Positions 5,990-6,106 of a stretch of DNA of 6,106 nt are shown one piece after another. The position numbers and the translations under genes are program-made. This stretch comes from Candidatus Hydromicrobium americanum (GTDB taxonomy: Bacteria > Actinomycetota > Humimicrobiia > Humimicrobiales > Humimicrobiaceae), in NCBI GenBank assembly GCA_002779205.1, contig PEXF01000061.1, positions 1-6,106 of the forward strand, read 5' to 3'. The notes beneath the pieces were generated by a model, which was not told where the DNA came from, did not search any database, and saw only the letters and a program-made list of their open reading frames with translations. The first letter of the stretch is position 1, and each line of letters opens with the position of its first letter.

Positions 5990-6045
5990 AAACGCTCAAA
6001 TATACTAGATAATATCAAGTGAGTATTTCTTTTGGTGAAAATAAA
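5990..6045. other. Convergent intergenic gap between the SIS gene and the tRNA
   Basis: These 56 AT-rich bases separate the SIS gene stop from the 3' end of the oppositely oriented tRNA. No convincing intrinsic terminator is seen for either direction; only weak, interrupted complementarity between about 5996-6006 and 6020-6030. Confidence 0.5.
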
Positions 6046-6106
6046 TGGTGGGCCCACCAGGACTTGAACCTGGGACCTCCGCATTATGAGTGCGCTGCTC
6101 TAACCA
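6046..6106 (-). tRNA. tRNA with CAT anticodon (Ile2 or elongator Met), 5' part outside window
   Basis: The minus strand reads, toward its 3' end, the D-arm remnant TGGTTAGAGC, an anticodon loop CTCATAA with anticodon CAT (6088-6086), the T arm CCAGG-TTCAAGT-CCTGG, the acceptor strand TGGGCCC, discriminator A (6049) and an encoded CCA (6048-6046). The first part of the gene, including the 5' acceptor strand, is beyond the right edge. CAT serves initiator Met, elongator Met and the lysidine-modified Ile2 tRNA. The GGGCCCA acceptor half and ACTCATAAT loop resemble Ile2 or elongator Met rather than the initiator. Reading positions by standard numbering, bases 27 and 43 are both G, a mismatch at the top of the anticodon stem. 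Confidence 0.93.

Noticed and set aside
5990..6045. Intrinsic terminator after the SIS gene
   Set aside because: Only interrupted AT pairing is present and there is no GC stem followed by a clear T-run.
1..6106. CRISPR array or other long repeat arrays
   Set aside because: No regularly spaced repeats were found. The only repeats are the 13-bp tandem pair at 2399-2425, a 10-bp pair in the intron and the palindrome at 4810-4835.

Overview
The window looks like chromosomal DNA of an AT-rich bacterium. The evidence is a bacterial A-type RNase P RNA, Shine-Dalgarno sites of the AGGAGG type, use of TTG starts, a tRNA gene with an encoded CCA end, and a conserved housekeeping cluster (Nif3/YqfO - COG1579 zinc ribbon - RNase HI - rnpB). 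This order is familiar from Gram-positive and related anaerobic lineages. The sequence alone does not fix the phylum.

Layout from left to right. Positions 1-1814 (minus strand) hold a group II intron without its 3' end: a 427-residue reverse transcriptase/maturase (14-1297) and the 5' ribozyme domains (1298-1814). The intron starts with GTGTG at 1814. A 7-bp EBS1-IBS1 pairing and a weaker EBS2-IBS2 pairing support that boundary. Domains V and VI lie beyond the left edge. Positions 1815-1984 are AT-rich 5'-exon/spacer DNA with no gene. Positions 1985-2360 (minus) encode RNase P RNA, closed by a perfect 10-bp P1 helix, with a promoter at 2367-2394 and a 13-bp tandem repeat just upstream of it. 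Positions 2432-4784 (minus) hold three tightly packed genes transcribed nif3 -> COG1579 coiled-coil/zinc-ribbon protein -> RNase HI. The first pair overlaps by 8 bp and the second pair abuts with no gap.

Positions 4785-4855 form a short divergent intergenic region with a perfect 26-bp palindrome and a good sigma-70-type promoter pointing right. It leads into a SIS-domain protein of the bifunctional phosphoglucose/phosphomannose isomerase family (4856-5989, plus strand), whose true start may be a TTG at 4889. A tRNA gene with anticodon CAT enters from the right edge on the minus strand (6046 to beyond 6106).

The minus-strand genes read as one transcriptional direction: nif3, zinc-ribbon gene, rnh, rnpB, and finally the intron, which is inserted co-oriented about 170 bp beyond rnpB. 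Read-through from that cluster could therefore supply intron RNA. I found no clearly new biological system. The points most worth a second look are the divergent-promoter palindrome, the exactly placed intron boundary behind rnpB, and the divergent active-site region of the SIS protein.
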